Shown: positions 10,201 through 24,000 of the stretch, piece after piece
Numbering within the stretch: the stretch's first letter is position 1
Layout of the letters: every line of letters starts with the position of its first letter
NCBI GenBank assembly: GCA_032622095.1
Contig: CP136067.1
Span: 90,446,707 to 90,510,706 of the forward strand
DNA: 64,000 bases
Reading direction: 5' to 3'
DNA from: Siphonodentalium dalli
Taxonomy: Eukaryota > Mollusca > Scaphopoda > Gadilida > Siphonodentaliidae
The notes under the pieces: model-generated
The model's database searches: none
What the model saw: the letters and a program-made list of their open reading frames with translations, nothing else
Told to the model about the DNA's origin: nothing
Program-made: the position numbers and the translations under genes

Positions 10201-13200
10201 CGAAAGCTGAAACCAGCTGGATTATGATCAGGGATATAGAGGACACTATATGTGCGAAGTTTGGTGCTCTAACCGGAAGTGAACGATTCTTCTGTTACTG
10301 TGCGCTAAGCGACTCCACTAATTAACCACGGGAACGATTTACCTAACCGCTGAGACGGATTGTCGATATTTAAAGGTCGAAAGCCGCCAGACATAGCCAC
10401 ACATAGTCAACAACTGTATCATTATGCGTTTTATATGCTTATAGAATGGCGATCCAATAATTTCAACTCCAAATATATATTGACATTCTTGACACCATTG
10501 TCTCTTGAGGACCGCGTTCCGATGAGGACCGCGTTCCGATTCCACCCATCGAAATATAGTTGAAGTATTCGCGTTACTGCAACTTGGATCCTTTATTCAC
10601 ACACTTGGACAGTCTCTCTCATACACGCTTCCTATGTGGCTTGTGGTTGACAATACCATGGGTGACACAGATGTACCGCCATTTTAACACTACTGTTGAT
10701 AATGTTCCGGATAATAAATTATGTCGACAGATGCACGCAGTACACATTAACAAACCGGTATCGCTCGACGTATCGTAACAAAGAGCCTTTTATGGAAAGT
10801 TGAAAAGTGCCGATGAATTGCTACCACGTTGGTGTACATGTCTTCTACGATAACATAGAGGCTACAATTATTGCTTGAACAAGTTGACATATTTCCAGCC
10901 TTATAATTTGACAAAGTAGAACTGAAAAGTGGCACTGAAGTGACATGACTTCATTAGCAGTTTCCAAAACGTCGGGATTGGTGATGGACCAACATGTTAT
11001 CTTGCCTAAATATTTTGTGTGTGAAATATTATCTTTATTGTATAATAAAAAAGACCTACAACCGACGCAGGTTAAATATGAATAGCACATACTCTAAAAA
11101 GAAGCATATTGATTGTTTGATAAGATATTCATTCTCAAGTACAAATCTTGCAGTAGTTCTAAATAATGGGATGTATAAAACAATAAACAATAAACTTGTA
11201 AGCACATTAATCGTACAATCATATAATGCATGAGAATATATATCAGGCCGATTGTTCGGAATTGTTTACGTGTATATCTCAGTACATTAGAACTGATCAA
11301 CTGAGTTAATATCGACCTACTGACTTCTTGCATGCTAGAGTGGGCACCATTTGTGTCGATGTAGTGATTGGTTGTGCTTACATGTATGTGCGATCTGGTG
11401 GGCGGGTGTCATCACACAGCGTCACGATATTTACATTGTATTAAGAATTTATCTCTGCACTCAGAGATTGATTTGTTCTGATAATGTTATATTCCAACCA
11501 GCAACGAGAGTCACATTTGTTCTTTTAGACCAACAGTTTTATATGTTCCTACTATAGTAAAATGTTCAGAGTGACAATAATTTGGATGTTTCCAGCCATT
11601 TGAGATGTTGCGTTAACTTTTGAAATGTCCCGCACGTTTACAGTTAGATTGAGTTCGAACTCAAGGGGGTGAAAATGGAAATTCTCAAGACTTTTTTTAT
11701 ATTTTTTATTGGAGTCTTTATGGATGTAGTCATAACTATAATATAAATAATAATTTTTATGATGATTATAATAATATCTGTCTAACATATTATAAAGGTT
11801 ACCTAATGTTTTGTTTAAATAACGAATATTCTCATGGGTGTCTGGAAAGAACTGTCACAAGCCGATATATATAGATTTCCAGACACTAATTAATGTGCTT
11901 GCATGTGTAGTATACCTGTAAAACAAATGTAGACATGATTGGTGCATCTAATTGGTCCAAGTAGTTTATTCGAAAGTATGTCATACATAAGCGATACATA
12001 TAATATGACGCTACATGTTAACTGAAGTTTTTCCTGGAGCTCCAGTAAAATAGGGTTTAATATGGGGCATTTATCCGACTAGGATATTTCGGTCTGATTC
12101 AACGGGGGTTCAATCGGAAATGAGAAGGCCTCCTTTAAAGTTCTCATTATTATAAACACCACACTTACATTAACATTCAATGAAACATTTTGCCCGCAAA
12201 AAATTCACAAAGTTTGAGAAAATTAAATTCTTAATTTTGTTTTTCGTTATAAAAACAAAATTAGCGATCAAACACAAGATTATGATGGCAAATTTGACAT
12301 TTTAATTATATAGTATAGGTATATTGACAGAAATTACGAAAGCATTTTCAGAATAATACTTTAAGTAATAATCAGACTGGTTATGTTAATTTGAAACATT
12401 ACATGGCACATCAGGTTGTTATGTCGTCATATCAAGTTGGTTTAAGTGATACAACTAACGGATAATAATAATAGATTTGAGACTGCATATTCCTAACTAA
12501 TGGTTGAGTTTGTGTTGTTGAAATTCATATTCGTCACTAATTGGAGAATGCAGAACGTCAAACTCTTATCAATTCCAGTCTGATCTGTTGTGATTCACTT
12601 ATAGGGGTCCCTATTGTGAACTGAAGGAGAGAACTATGGATATTTCCCAAACACTAACAATAGCAGCCTATCCTGACAGACTACCAATTTGTGTCAGGTA
12701 CAGTCTAATAACAATAATAGCAATGTATAACACTTGTGAAGCGTTGATCCTTGTGAGGTTGACTAATCTGTCAATATGCCAATAACCGACCTCCTTTGGG
12801 AATCAATTTATATGCTAAACAATATCAGATATGTTACTCTCTTGATTAAAAGTTGATAATTGTAACCTCAGCTTATAATTCCACACACAATATCAGTGGT
12901 ACATTACATTGATGTAAAGCATTATGACAACCCGGACAACAACGTTGTGTGGCTGATGTTGAGCTAGCTTGTGTCGAACTATGTCAGACAAACCTGAATT
13001 CCGACATTTATCGCACAACATGTGCAATATATAGTCACCTGAGACGAGTATATAAACATTGTGGCATTCTGTGCTCGTAGTTTTGTAGATAATGGAATTT
13101 AGAATATGTTTATTTGCAAAATAACCAATGAAGCATTACCAGCACACCAAACACAATTATATTATTGCACATGCACAGCATGACTAAGTTGGCCGTCTTC

Positions 13201-13651
13201 ATGCTATGTTTAAATCAATTGTACAATATGAAATATGACATTTACAATTGTACCCAGATGAAAGGTTATTCGATACATAATTTAAATAGTGTATATATAC
13301 GTATTTCAATTGAAACTGACGAACATTGTGGACGTTGAGGTCCAGTAACATAATGAGATTTTGGACAATTTGAATATGTTGTCTGAACAGTATTGAGACT
13401 GCAGCGACAGACCTATATCACATTCACGGACGGCGCCTTACATGTATAAGTGTAAAGTTCCCATTGATGTGTGATTATCACAATCGTGTCGTTTCTATAT
13501 TGGAAATGTGGTGCTCATTTTAAAAGAAAATGCTCTGAAATTATATGAAGACATTCTGCTGAAGAACTTTACCTGTGCTAGCTATGAGTTAAGTGTCAAT
13601 AGTTCAACTTTGCCTGGTTTACCTCCCCATCCCAACATGCCACACTTTTAA
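10201..13651. other. Long stretch without recognisable genes
   Basis: Only short random-looking ORFs occur. A 16-bp direct duplication (GAGGACCGCGTTCCGAT) is at 10507-10540. A TATA-like GTATATAAAC at 13049-13058 precedes no recognisable coding sequence. Confidence 0.45.
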
Positions 13652-14087
13652 CCCTTTACCCATCAGAACGGCCCTGTGCCAATGCATTCTCTTATATATG
13701 CGAGTCGACCATAGGTCGCCTCGCATATATAAGAGAATACATTGGCTTAACACATATTAAAAATGATAAAATTGTCAAAGAATGTAGAAAAATATTATAA
13801 AAATTGTTAAAAAATAATTCTAAAATTGTTAAAGAATGTAAGAAAAAATGATAAAAAAGATTTTTTTAGGCCAATGCATTCTCTTATATATGCGAGGCGA
13901 CCAATGGTGGACTCGCATATATAAGAGAATGCATTGGCACAGGGCATAACTGTAACCATCACAATGTGGTCAATGAACCGGTTCCAATGATATCCATATG
14001 TGTATGATGTTATTGAGACAGATCGAAGATATTTTAGGCTGTTGAAGCTTTATTTGGGCGTTTTTGGCCGGTTTGTTGGGTAAAGGG
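13652..14087. mobile_element. piggyBac-like MITE with two internal hairpins
   Basis: The 436-bp element is bounded by TTAA on both sides (13648-13651 and 14088-14091). Its ends are CCCTTTACCCA and TGGGTAAAGGG (with one insertion), matching the TTAA target and CCC-start typical of piggyBac elements. Inside are two 69-bp palindromes at 13678-13746 and 13870-13938, each with a stem of about 27 bp (GCCAATGCATTCTCTTATAT arm). The second is the inverted copy of the first, so the core is a palindrome of palindromes. No transposase is encoded. Confidence 0.8.
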
Positions 14088-14151
14088 TTAAAGACGTCAT
14101 GTCGGGTTGGGCACCATAAGACCACAATCTGTATATCTTGTGTACCAGAAA

Positions 14152-16467
14152 TAGTCCAGTGCATTTATGGTTTTACCCAGAACTAATTGCAACAGAATTT
14201 TTTTTGCTGGAATTGGTACATATACCCTCCATAGACAACATACTAAAAATCGGCAAAAATCGGAAAAAGGGAAATTAGTAAATTTCGTGAAAAAAATTTG
14301 AGAAAATTAGGTCAAATCATCAATTTATGGGTTTTCATGAATGTATATAAAAAATTGAAATTTACAAGTCCTACAAATATCATGCATATTTTGTCGACCA
14401 CATTTTCCTGAATCCAGAACTGGAAACCATTCCCAGATTCCTTAAGTATTGTTCGAGTTGTGTGCCTTCAAAAACGCGAGTTTACCTGATTTCGGAGCCT
14501 TAATTTCGCAAAATGAGCCAAATGCCGTATTATATGGTTAATTATTTAAAAAACTAGAGCAAAATTAATTACTTTTACACTGTTTTAGTAATTTCCTCAC
14601 TAGATAAAACACAAAATATGATTAATATGTGCATCTATGAATAAGGAGAATAAAATATTTCTCAAACAAAATGTGTGTTCCATTGTATGGACTTAGCCAA
14701 ATTTGCCTTGACACAGAACTCGTGTGATGAAATGCCATATTTGAGGTCATGTAACTCAATAAATTAATATCCATATGCTCTGCTTTTCTCAAAACATTTT
14801 GAGAATACTAGATTGAACAAATTGTGAAGGAATTTCCAAATACATTGGTGAAGAAAATAAAATTATGGTCCTATGAACTCTTAGTCTAGCCTCTTTTCCG
14901 AAAATGCTATTGTGGGACGTTTTTGTCAATTTTAAAAGGATTTTAGGCATATTCAGAAAAATTCACGAAAGTTTATTGTGTAAATTATGTGATCTTTCCT
15001 CTTAAATCATTTTTGTTTGTTGAGAAAATAGCATTTCAATGGTTATACCAATGAATGTCACTGGATTTCACTCATCATTGTGGAAACATACTCCAAATTT
15101 GGACGGCAGAAAAATGGGGTAGGGGAAAGCATATCAACAAAATCTTAAAAATTATGCATCTTGAAGCAGAAAACTTTATATTAACAGTTTCTGCTTACAT
15201 TGTTTTTTCATACATAATTTCATATTTCCTTTGTTTATGTTTATTGACAGAGCTATAATAATTTTTGTCATAATTTGGCAGTGAAATGTCAAATTGGCTA
15301 TTTTGAGATTGTTTTATACAACATAACCATAAAATTATAAATCAACGTCCGATAATGTATTAAGCAGTTTTATAATGCAACAGGAATGTACACAAACTGG
15401 AAGAAAACAACATTGTGTCTGAAATGGCTGTAATTTGATGATAAGATTGCATTTTGTGATTTTTCCTACCCCTATACAAACGTTAAAATTTGGAGTCAGT
15501 TTCCTGAAAAATCAAAGAAATCAAGTGAAATACTATGGCATAACCAATCATATCCAATGTAAGGCTAATTTTTTATCACTAAATTGTTGTGGGAGGAAAG
15601 TTCAAATAATTTTACACATTAAAACACCCATTGTTTTTTGTTTTTATGGCCCAAAACCTTTTAGATTGGACAAAAATGCCTCAAACTGGCATCTTTGGAA
15701 ACAAGCTAAAACTAAGTATTCAAAGGGCCATAAGTTGATTTTCTTAAATAATGTCCTGTTAATACCTTTACATTTTGTTCAATCCAACATACTTAAAAGG
15801 TTATAAGAAAAGCATGGCATATGGGTATTAAATTATTGAGTTACATGACCTCAAATATTGCATTTCATCACACACGTTCAGTGTCAGAGGCAAAATTGGC
15901 CAAGTCCATACAATGGAAGACACATTTTGTTTGAGAATTTAATCTTCTTCTTAATTATAAATACACATATTAATCATATTTTGTGTTTAATCTAGTGAGG
16001 AAATTACTATAACGCTGAAAAATCCCTTCAGTTTGCTCTAGTTTTTTTTAATAATTAATCATAAATAAGGCATTTTGGCTCATTCTTCGAAATTGAGGCC
16101 CCGAAAATGGGCCGAAATAAGGTAAACTCGCGTTTTTGAAGGCACACAACTCGAAAAATACGTAATGAATCTGGGACTGCTTTTCAGTACTGGGTTCAGG
16201 AAATTGACGTCGACACAATACACATACCATTTGTAGGATTTGTCAATTTGATTGTTTTTATATGCATCCATGAAAATCCATAAATTGATGATTTGACCAA
16301 ATTTCCCCAAATTTATTTCACGAAATTCACCAATTTCCCTTTTTCCGATTTTTGCCGATTTTTAGTATGTTGTTTGTGGAGGGTTTATGTACTTATTCCA
16401 GCAAAAAAAAATTCTGTTGCAATTAGTTCCGGGTGTGGCATTTTTTTCTCATAAATGCACTGGACTA
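14152..16467. mobile_element. Giant 2.3-kb foldback element
   Basis: The whole interval is one long inverted repeat with its axis near 15270. The outer ends are TAGTCCAGTGCATTTATG and CATAAATGCACTGGACTA. Paired blocks include TTGCCGATTTTTAGTATGTT, CGCGAGTTTACC/GGTAAACTCGCG and GAGGAAATTACT. The arms are about 1.1 kb each and clearly diverged, with many substitutions and indels. If the outer TA is the target site, the terminal sequence is GTCCAGTGCATT. No intact transposase frame is visible. The ORF at 15435-15806 is not conserved in the other arm. Confidence 0.85.
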
Positions 16468-17689
16468 AAAGTAATACAATAGGACCAATGATATGTGGTT
16501 TTGATGGCCTAATATTCTACGCACATTCAATTTTTCTCAGTGCAGCAAATAAACCAACGACGGCCTGTGTCGCCAAACATCAAGGTGAGTTGTGAGCTTT
16601 TGTGGTCGTTTTCGACGAATTACTTATTATTCAATTCAATTTAATTACTCTTCATCATGTTGGATATTACAGAGTGTGTTGATAATTACAACATAATATA
16701 CATACATGTGTATATAGTAAATAGTGTGCGATACATGAGGATTTTTGAGCGATTATTCTGCGCAAGATAATACACAATACATGTATATAGTGAAATTATT
16801 TAAATAAACAATTATTTAATTCAACAACCCATGGTGGTGTCCTAACGTGTGCGATTATATAATGCCACAGGAGAGCCAAAAGATTGGCATAACCCTTTTA
16901 ATGAACAGTGAATGATTTTGTGTTCTTCCCCTTTCCCGAATTGAAGAGTTCATCCAGTTTAATAATATTCGGTTTTCGGTAGAACTTGAAGTAGTGCTTT
17001 ATATATATCTCTCTGGTAGAGTCTGTAGTGCAGGGCATTTTAAAATTACATGGAATTCATCATCGAGTTCTAAATTACATAACATACACTTTCTGCCTGA
17101 GTAATCTGAACCTACGTGTACCCAGGATCCCGAATCAACTGGTAAGTAGTGATTTCTGCTCCTTAACCGTAACATGGCGGTTACTAAGTCATTGTATATA
17201 CTCGATATATATGTCTCACGACCGAAATTTATCTTAACATACGATAGAAAGCATGGTTATTTGATATGGATATAGTTTCTCTCCATTCTTGAATAAAACA
17301 TCTTCTAGTCGTTCTTTAACATTTCTGGTGAATTGATGCAAAAAATTCAGGGATTGGTCTTTCCAGAGTTATCCCATACCAAGTTTGTTATTATTGTCTT
17401 CTATGTGTTTGATCCATGGGTTGTTGCATTTATTATTTTAAAACATTTAATATAGAACATAATACAATATTAAAGGCAATCGATGGCATTCCATTTTTAA
17501 TATTCTTCCCCAATATGGATGGTTTTGTGGATTTGTATGATGCCTGTGCAAAACTATTAGTGATGTATGTACGTATTTTCAGTTGTTTTGGTATGGTAAG
17601 CGGAAGATATGCTTGGGAGTTGTGTCACATTTGGACTCAGATCGGACCGTGGGTTTTTAATAGAGAAGTAACCCTTTCCTTCGTGAATG
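16468..17689. other. No confirmed gene; one possible mini-exon
   Basis: This stretch lies beyond the 3' end of the lectin gene. A 39-bp segment at 16546-16584 on the plus strand has a pyrimidine-rich AG acceptor before it and AAG|GTGAGT after it, but nothing around it supports a gene. An AATAAA on the minus strand at 17429-17434 could serve as poly(A) signal for the lectin gene. Confidence 0.35.
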
Positions 17690-17880
17690 TTTGCGAAAAT
17701 CCTGTTCCAAGGTACTCTCTTATATATACGAGTCTCAAATATGGAGTTTCGCAAAAAATTAGACAATAGTTTGGCCTAACAGTATTTAAGTTGATCATGT
17801 AAGCCACTGCATTCGTTTATATATGCGAGGCTACTATGGGAGACTCGCATGTATAAGAGTAAACAGTGTGCACGCCACAC
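17690..17880. mobile_element. Decayed copy of the hairpin-core MITE
   Basis: 'CTCTTATATATACGAGTCTC' near 17713 and 'CACTGCATTCGTTTATATATGCGAGGC...GACTCGCATGTATAAGAG' at 17810-17862 are degenerate forms of the 69-bp palindrome found at 13678, 13870, 28229, 28513 and 33265. It lies just beyond the stop codon of the lectin gene, so it may sit in its 3' UTR. Confidence 0.65.
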
Positions 17881-17896
17881 ACCTGCACTACCATTA

Positions 17897-18099
17897 TCAG
17901 GACATTTGACACATCGTGGGCCATAGGTTGTAGCCAGGTCCGTCATACATAACCCATGTCAGTGGCCTTTTAAGCAAGACGAGATATTGTTCCCCTCTAG
18001 GTGAGCCGCTCCCCCATTCGATGTAGGGTACTGGTCTACCGTCGTGTCCATACATCGTGCTGTTGTCATATGTGTTGTCTCCATCGACGTAGAATTTAG
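17897..18099 (-). CDS. Exon 4: C-terminal half of the C-type lectin domain and stop
   Basis: The exon starts after ATCGTTACAG| in phase 1 and ends at TGA 17897-17899. It encodes KFYVDGDNTYDNSTMYGHDG, then PYIEWGSGSP (the W-x-G-x-P turn of C-type lectins), GEQYLVLL, LTWVMYDG and a final LWPTMCQMS carrying the conserved last cysteine. Tyr replaces the Cys expected in QYLVLL, and the partner Cys after W-x-x-x-D is missing too. It lies 8.6 kb from exon 3, beyond a large intron full of mobile elements. Confidence 0.85.
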
Positions 18100-21000
18100 C
18101 TGTAACGATTGAACAAAATGCGACTAGAAACTACATACATAACAAGAGATCGTACCGGCGGTGCTGGCATCCCCACGGTGGCAAATTCGAACCGAAAAAA
18201 GTATGGGTGAGATATCTGCTTGGATGGGGAAAAACCCAACACTTTCATGTAAACAAAGATAGATAACGGAAGAAGGGAAAACATGAACAAATCGATTGAA
18301 CAATCAAATGATTGCCATCATAATAGTGAACATCCATCCGAATTTCATTGATATCCGTCAATGGGTGGTGGAGATACGAACACAAAATACAAGCAAATCA
18401 AAATCTGCAAAGATGAATAATTCTAGAACGGAAAACCGGAAATATCGATTGAACACTCAATACATCGATTGGAGACTCAATTGACTGCCCTCATAATAGT
18501 GAACTTTCATTCCAAATAACAATGAGATTCGTCAATCTGTTGTGGAGATATCTGCTATGACGGACAAAAACACATTTACGTATACACAAAGATGAATAAC
18601 TCTAGAACGGAACATCCTCATTGAACACTCGGTTAGAGTTCCCTCATTGTACTGAACATCCGTATCAATTTAGCACACTACTACACCAAACTAGCAAGCA
18701 AAAAGCTACTGTGAACATATTTTACATAGGAACGACATCAACTTGCGAAGTGGCAACATTGGGTGAATTCACCATGTAATACAGTTTCGGGTTTTCTATC
18801 AATCAAAAACAAAGCATAACATTTTATACTACGCATTGCGTTGATTGAACTTGAATTACACACATTAATGTTTCTCTTAAACTGTTCATCAGTAAGTTAA
18901 TAAGCATACGGTGCATTTGTTCTCAGTCGCTACATGTTGGTATGATACCGTTATGTAGTATGCATGCTACGAGTTCGAATTGTTCGTGTCGTGAACAATA
19001 TCCATCCTACTGGGCGCTACACCAGCGTTTTAAAGATATAGTATGTACTTATTCGGGTGCATGCAACTAATAAGTTAGTATTCGGGTAAATATGCCAACT
19101 GGAGGAATATAGCATACTAGTAACATCGCCGAAAATTTCAAACAAATAGACCTCACCACTCCATAGAAAACATCCTCTGAACTACGAGCAGTTGTTAATA
19201 TTTACTCTCGATTCGGGACATAACTATCTGTGATAAGCTAACAAAATAAACCGATGGCGTCACCAAGAGAATGACGGTGTTTGTTGTCAATTTGGATATA
19301 ATTTCTGTAAAAAAATACTACTTTGAGCAAGATTATTCTGCATTTCTATTTTATCACCCAACCGGAGTGTTTCACATCACATTAAACTCCAAGCTATGCT
19401 CTATTTATTAAATAGTACAGCAGTTTGCAGCCAATCAGAACGCGAGAAAATCACGTGATATATAATTTACGAACATACATGTAGTTAACGACAACACATG
19501 CTCTTTTATTTATACTTCACCGAACAATTAGGGTACGTTCATACACTGGCAAGTTTGCAAGGTATGGTTTGCAGGCATTTTGTGGTAGAAAACGATATGG
19601 TGCCATAATATGAACGGATACAAGCACATAAAGTGCATCTGAGCCACAGCTAACTACGTGCGAAGTAAAATCTCTGTAGTTCCACTAGTAACGGAATTTG
19701 CCTGTAAATATCATGCAATTATCTCGCAAGAATAAATGATACAGGTAATTGAAGGCAAATCACAATAGCACTGTTACAAGTGGAATTAGATAAATGTTAC
19801 TTCTCATGTCTTTCGCTTTGGTAAAAATGCATGTTATGTGCACTGTTCCGTTCATATTCTGGTATCATGTGGTGTTCTATGACGAAATGCCTGCAAACCA
19901 TATACCGTGCAAACTTGCCAGCGTATGAACGTAGCCTTAGAACTGGTACCTTGAATAGTACATAACTGTATACTGCCAACACAAACTGCTGGACTATCCA
20001 GTCTCTTCTGGAGAAGTTAACATAAATACAGTACAACTCATTTTACTGAGAACAAACATACGATTTTAAACTTACTGGCAAAGAGTTCAAGAAAACCATA
20101 CATGTAATTAGTGTTGCCAGAATAGTTTAATCTCTACTTGAGTAAACTGAAACGCGTATTATTTAAGTTGTAGTTTGAATGCACGAACATCCGAAGATTT
20201 TCCTCTTCGCATGTTGTTCCTGTGTAAAAGGTCGCGACAGTAACAGTTTAATTTCATTTGGAACGTGTTAGTAAATTGGTGGATACGTTTCCGTATATAT
20301 CTTATTGAGATGATGGTCTGTTCACTGTTCGTGTATTTCGTTCGAGTTGGGTATAGGATAGGATAGGATAGGATAGGATAATTTTATTTACAATACACAC
20401 ACATGGAAAGTACAATTACAAATAAATATAATATTAATAGACTATACATGTATATTGCTAGGGGTGATATAGTCATAGCTGACTGTCTTCCTATCACCAC
20501 TGGATGTGGTGACAGATTATATGATGAATATGGCCGAATTGATTTGATTGTTGTTAGGTTACGTTTATCGTGTGCAGACTGGGTTTTTAATATATAGGCG
20601 TTGTTAGGGCGATGGTACGAAAAGTGGTTCATATGTATGGGCACCTACTTGGTCGATCTAATGAATGAATTACTATGAATATACATGTGTGAGTGGAACC
20701 GAGTAGGAATAATGTGAGTGAGGTTTTGGGATTTTTTTTTAATTAACATGCATACTAGAGTGAATTTTTTTTTGTATTGTTTGTTTGTTTTGTTTATTTT
20801 GTTATCAGAAAATTATGTATCGTTTGTGCAATCAGGGCATCTTCGGTTTTTGCATCGCACGCTCGCTGAATATGTATTAATGATATCCGTTTTCAAACGT
20901 TTTCGGAACACATGTCTTGATTGTTTAGAGGTATATTTACTTTCTAGGGAATTCCACATAAAGGGGAATGAATGGTATGGGAGAACTTTAGAAAAAGAGA

Positions 21001-24000
21001 TGGTCCTGAATTTGTTTTGTACTATAGGATTAGGTTGTCGTCTATTTGTTCTATTTGGTTCTGCTACCAGAAAAAGACACCGGTAAGCGATCGTAGTACC
21101 AATCATGCATGAAAATGGATGCATGTAATTTATGTAAATTAATTATAGTGTGGAACCAAATGTAGCACGACAGATTACACATGTATAGTAGTCTGCGAAG
21201 TATATCACACAGCTATACAAATAGAGGATACAACTCTCGATCAAAAATAAGGGCCCCTTTCTTTGTAAGCTGATATATTTAAGTAATAAATATAATTTCC
21301 GACGTTTGAACGTAGTGAATTAGGCGGAAAATAATTTCTCCACGCAGGTGAGCGAAGATATCAATGGGGCGTGAACAGTAGTTGTGACGTATAGAAGTGG
21401 TCAGATGATTGGTATAAAGGTCTGTGATTGAGATACAATCGGTCTCTTGGGGTGACGACTTGCTGGCTCCAGTCACGCGTTTTCGTCTCGGTGTGTTGTG
21501 CTGTTTGCCGATACCGAACTTAACAAAGAAAAACATACACATGGTCCGCTGAATTGGAGGTTGTGCGAACATATCGGGGTTGAATTACAAAACAAATTAT
21601 CTAAGTCTACCATGTTCGGTTACACATGTTTCTTCGCTGCCCGTCAGCTTGGTCATTTGGGTCGCTTCACCAGTATCCCACAATGATTGTGTTGTCTTGT
21701 GTTGTACCATGGGTATGGTGTGCATTGATATAGAAGCTTCTGGGGGTTAGTGGAGAAATGTAGTGGGTGTGTTATTTGAGGTACGCCGTTGAGGTTTTTG
21801 CGGCATATTGTGTGAACCGCGAAGCGGTTCTAACTAAATGTACCCGACGACCAGATCGCCGTAGCCCCCAATAACACAAACACCCACCACATTAAGTTAT
21901 TATATTTATATAGCTATTTGATGATTAGTTCGTATAAAAAAGCTGAATGCATTCTTATTTATTTTCACAAAATATGCCGGTAATTTGAGACAAGCCCACA
22001 CAGCACATTAAGCCAGTTCAATATAAGAATTCAAATTATTGGTATAAATAACTGGCTTCAGATGCAATTCAATTGAACTTTTAAAAGTACGCCCAATTAT
22101 TCTGCTAACCGCTTTTTGTGATTATATTACAAATTAACTTTATTTCGTCAGGTGAGATGCGGAGGATTATTTTCACTAGGTACTAGTCGATTTTCATGAG
22201 AAAAAAACCACCATCCGCTATTCAGATCAGTGGAAGATGTATTCAGGGTCCCAGTATTTTACAAGATATATTGTATTAGATTCTGGTGTAAAATGAAAGT
22301 GTCAATGACAGCCTAGCTTGGGAAGGAGTTTATTTGTGTTGAATAATGAATATAATGATAAAGAATGAAGCCAAAACGTTACAACAAATGTCTTGTATTG
22401 CTTGGATGAATTTATTTTCATTTCAAATATTTCACCAATAAATTTTGGCTGCAGGATGTCAGCCATGTTTTATAACGAATTTCAGAAATAATCGACGGCT
22501 CCAATCTAGAGGTCACCCCGAACATCCATATGAACGTATGAAGTTCGGTGATGATCGGGTGAGGGGTGTGGTCTGTAGTGTGCGCCAAATGATTTAGTCA
22601 TAAAATAGTAAATTCCAAGATGACCGCAGGCGGCCATGTTTTTCAACGAATTGCGGTCAAAATAGGAAGCTCCCATCCAGAGTTCACACCGAAGATCCTT
22701 ATGATGTTTGGTGATCATCAGATGAGGGATGTGGTGTGCCAAACGATTTAGTCATGCAAAGAGTAAAATCAAAGATGGCGGCCAAGTGTTTCATAGAACA
22801 TTTTTTCAAATTGGATAGCTCCATCAAGAGGTGATTCTAAACAGGCCTGTAAATTTTCAAATCAGTTCTCCAATAAATGCGGGCTGTGGTGTGTGCCGAT
22901 GGATTCAAATTTGATATCCAAGATAGCTGCTGGCGGCCATGCTTTAAAAAAAAAATTCGGTCAAAATAGGAGGCTCCCATCTAGAGGTCACCCCGAAGAT
23001 CCATATTAAGTTTGGTGACGATCGGATGAGAGATGTGGCCTGTAGGGTGTGCCAAAGGATTTAGTCATACAAAGATTAATTGTTAAAGCAGCGTAATATT
23101 GCGAAGCCCGAAACTAGAGTTGCAGAAAATCTGAGGGTTTTGACTGAAGAATTGTCCGTTCAGTGACAAGCTTTATAATTTATCATGTGGTATGCCTGTG
23201 CCAGGAAATGTGGCAGATGATATTTCTAGTGTTATTGGAAATGGCGAGCAAGCAATGGATGCGTTCTTCAAAGAACGTATTGATAATTCAGACGTGATGT
23301 TTTTTTTTTATCCATTAACCAGACTGAAAAGGGTGTCATTCGGAAGCGCCAGCAAAAACGTGAAGCTCTCAACCGATGGTAAAAGTAAAGAGATCTCAAT
23401 TCAGAGATACATTCTCGGTAGATTGTTGGCTTATTCTAACAAATAGAAAGTGTTCATCAACATTGATAGTGTGGTCGTATTGCCTCGAAGGAAAACCGTG
23501 ACAAGTTCGCTTCTTGGTATATAATTGTACAACACTCTGAACTTGTGAATTTCTCAGATATGCACAAGAGAACTAATTCTGCAAACAGTGTCGATCTAAT
23601 GGCGACAACAAGTATGCAACAGACTATACCAACCACATTCGAGACATACAAGGTGTTTGAGATTCTTCCATTTGGATTAGACGTAATAGCCGATACATGT
23701 AGAAATTTATTTATTGAGTCCAATGAGCGGGCTGATAGAGGCACAAGTGAGCGGTACGGTACATCACTCGTGGTACGAAATCTAGAAGTTCGTAGAAATA
23801 TCTGCGATTTTCGCTCGAATGGGACTAACAAGGAATGCATGCAACTTAATTTTACAAGTATGGAAGTAGAATCAGAAAACACTTCTACGGTCAGGACAAA
23901 AGTTGTTCTTCTTTGCACGAGATACCTGCTATCTGATAACCATCGACTCATTAATCATCGTCAAGGAGCTTTGTTCTGATCAAGAAGAGGAGGACACCAA

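Noticed and set aside
15435-15806. 123-residue ORF in the giant foldback
   Set aside because: The opposite arm does not preserve it, and it shows no transposase motif.
17416-17769. 117-residue plus-strand ORF near the 3' end of the lectin gene
   Set aside because: No family resemblance; its end runs into the decayed hairpin MITE.
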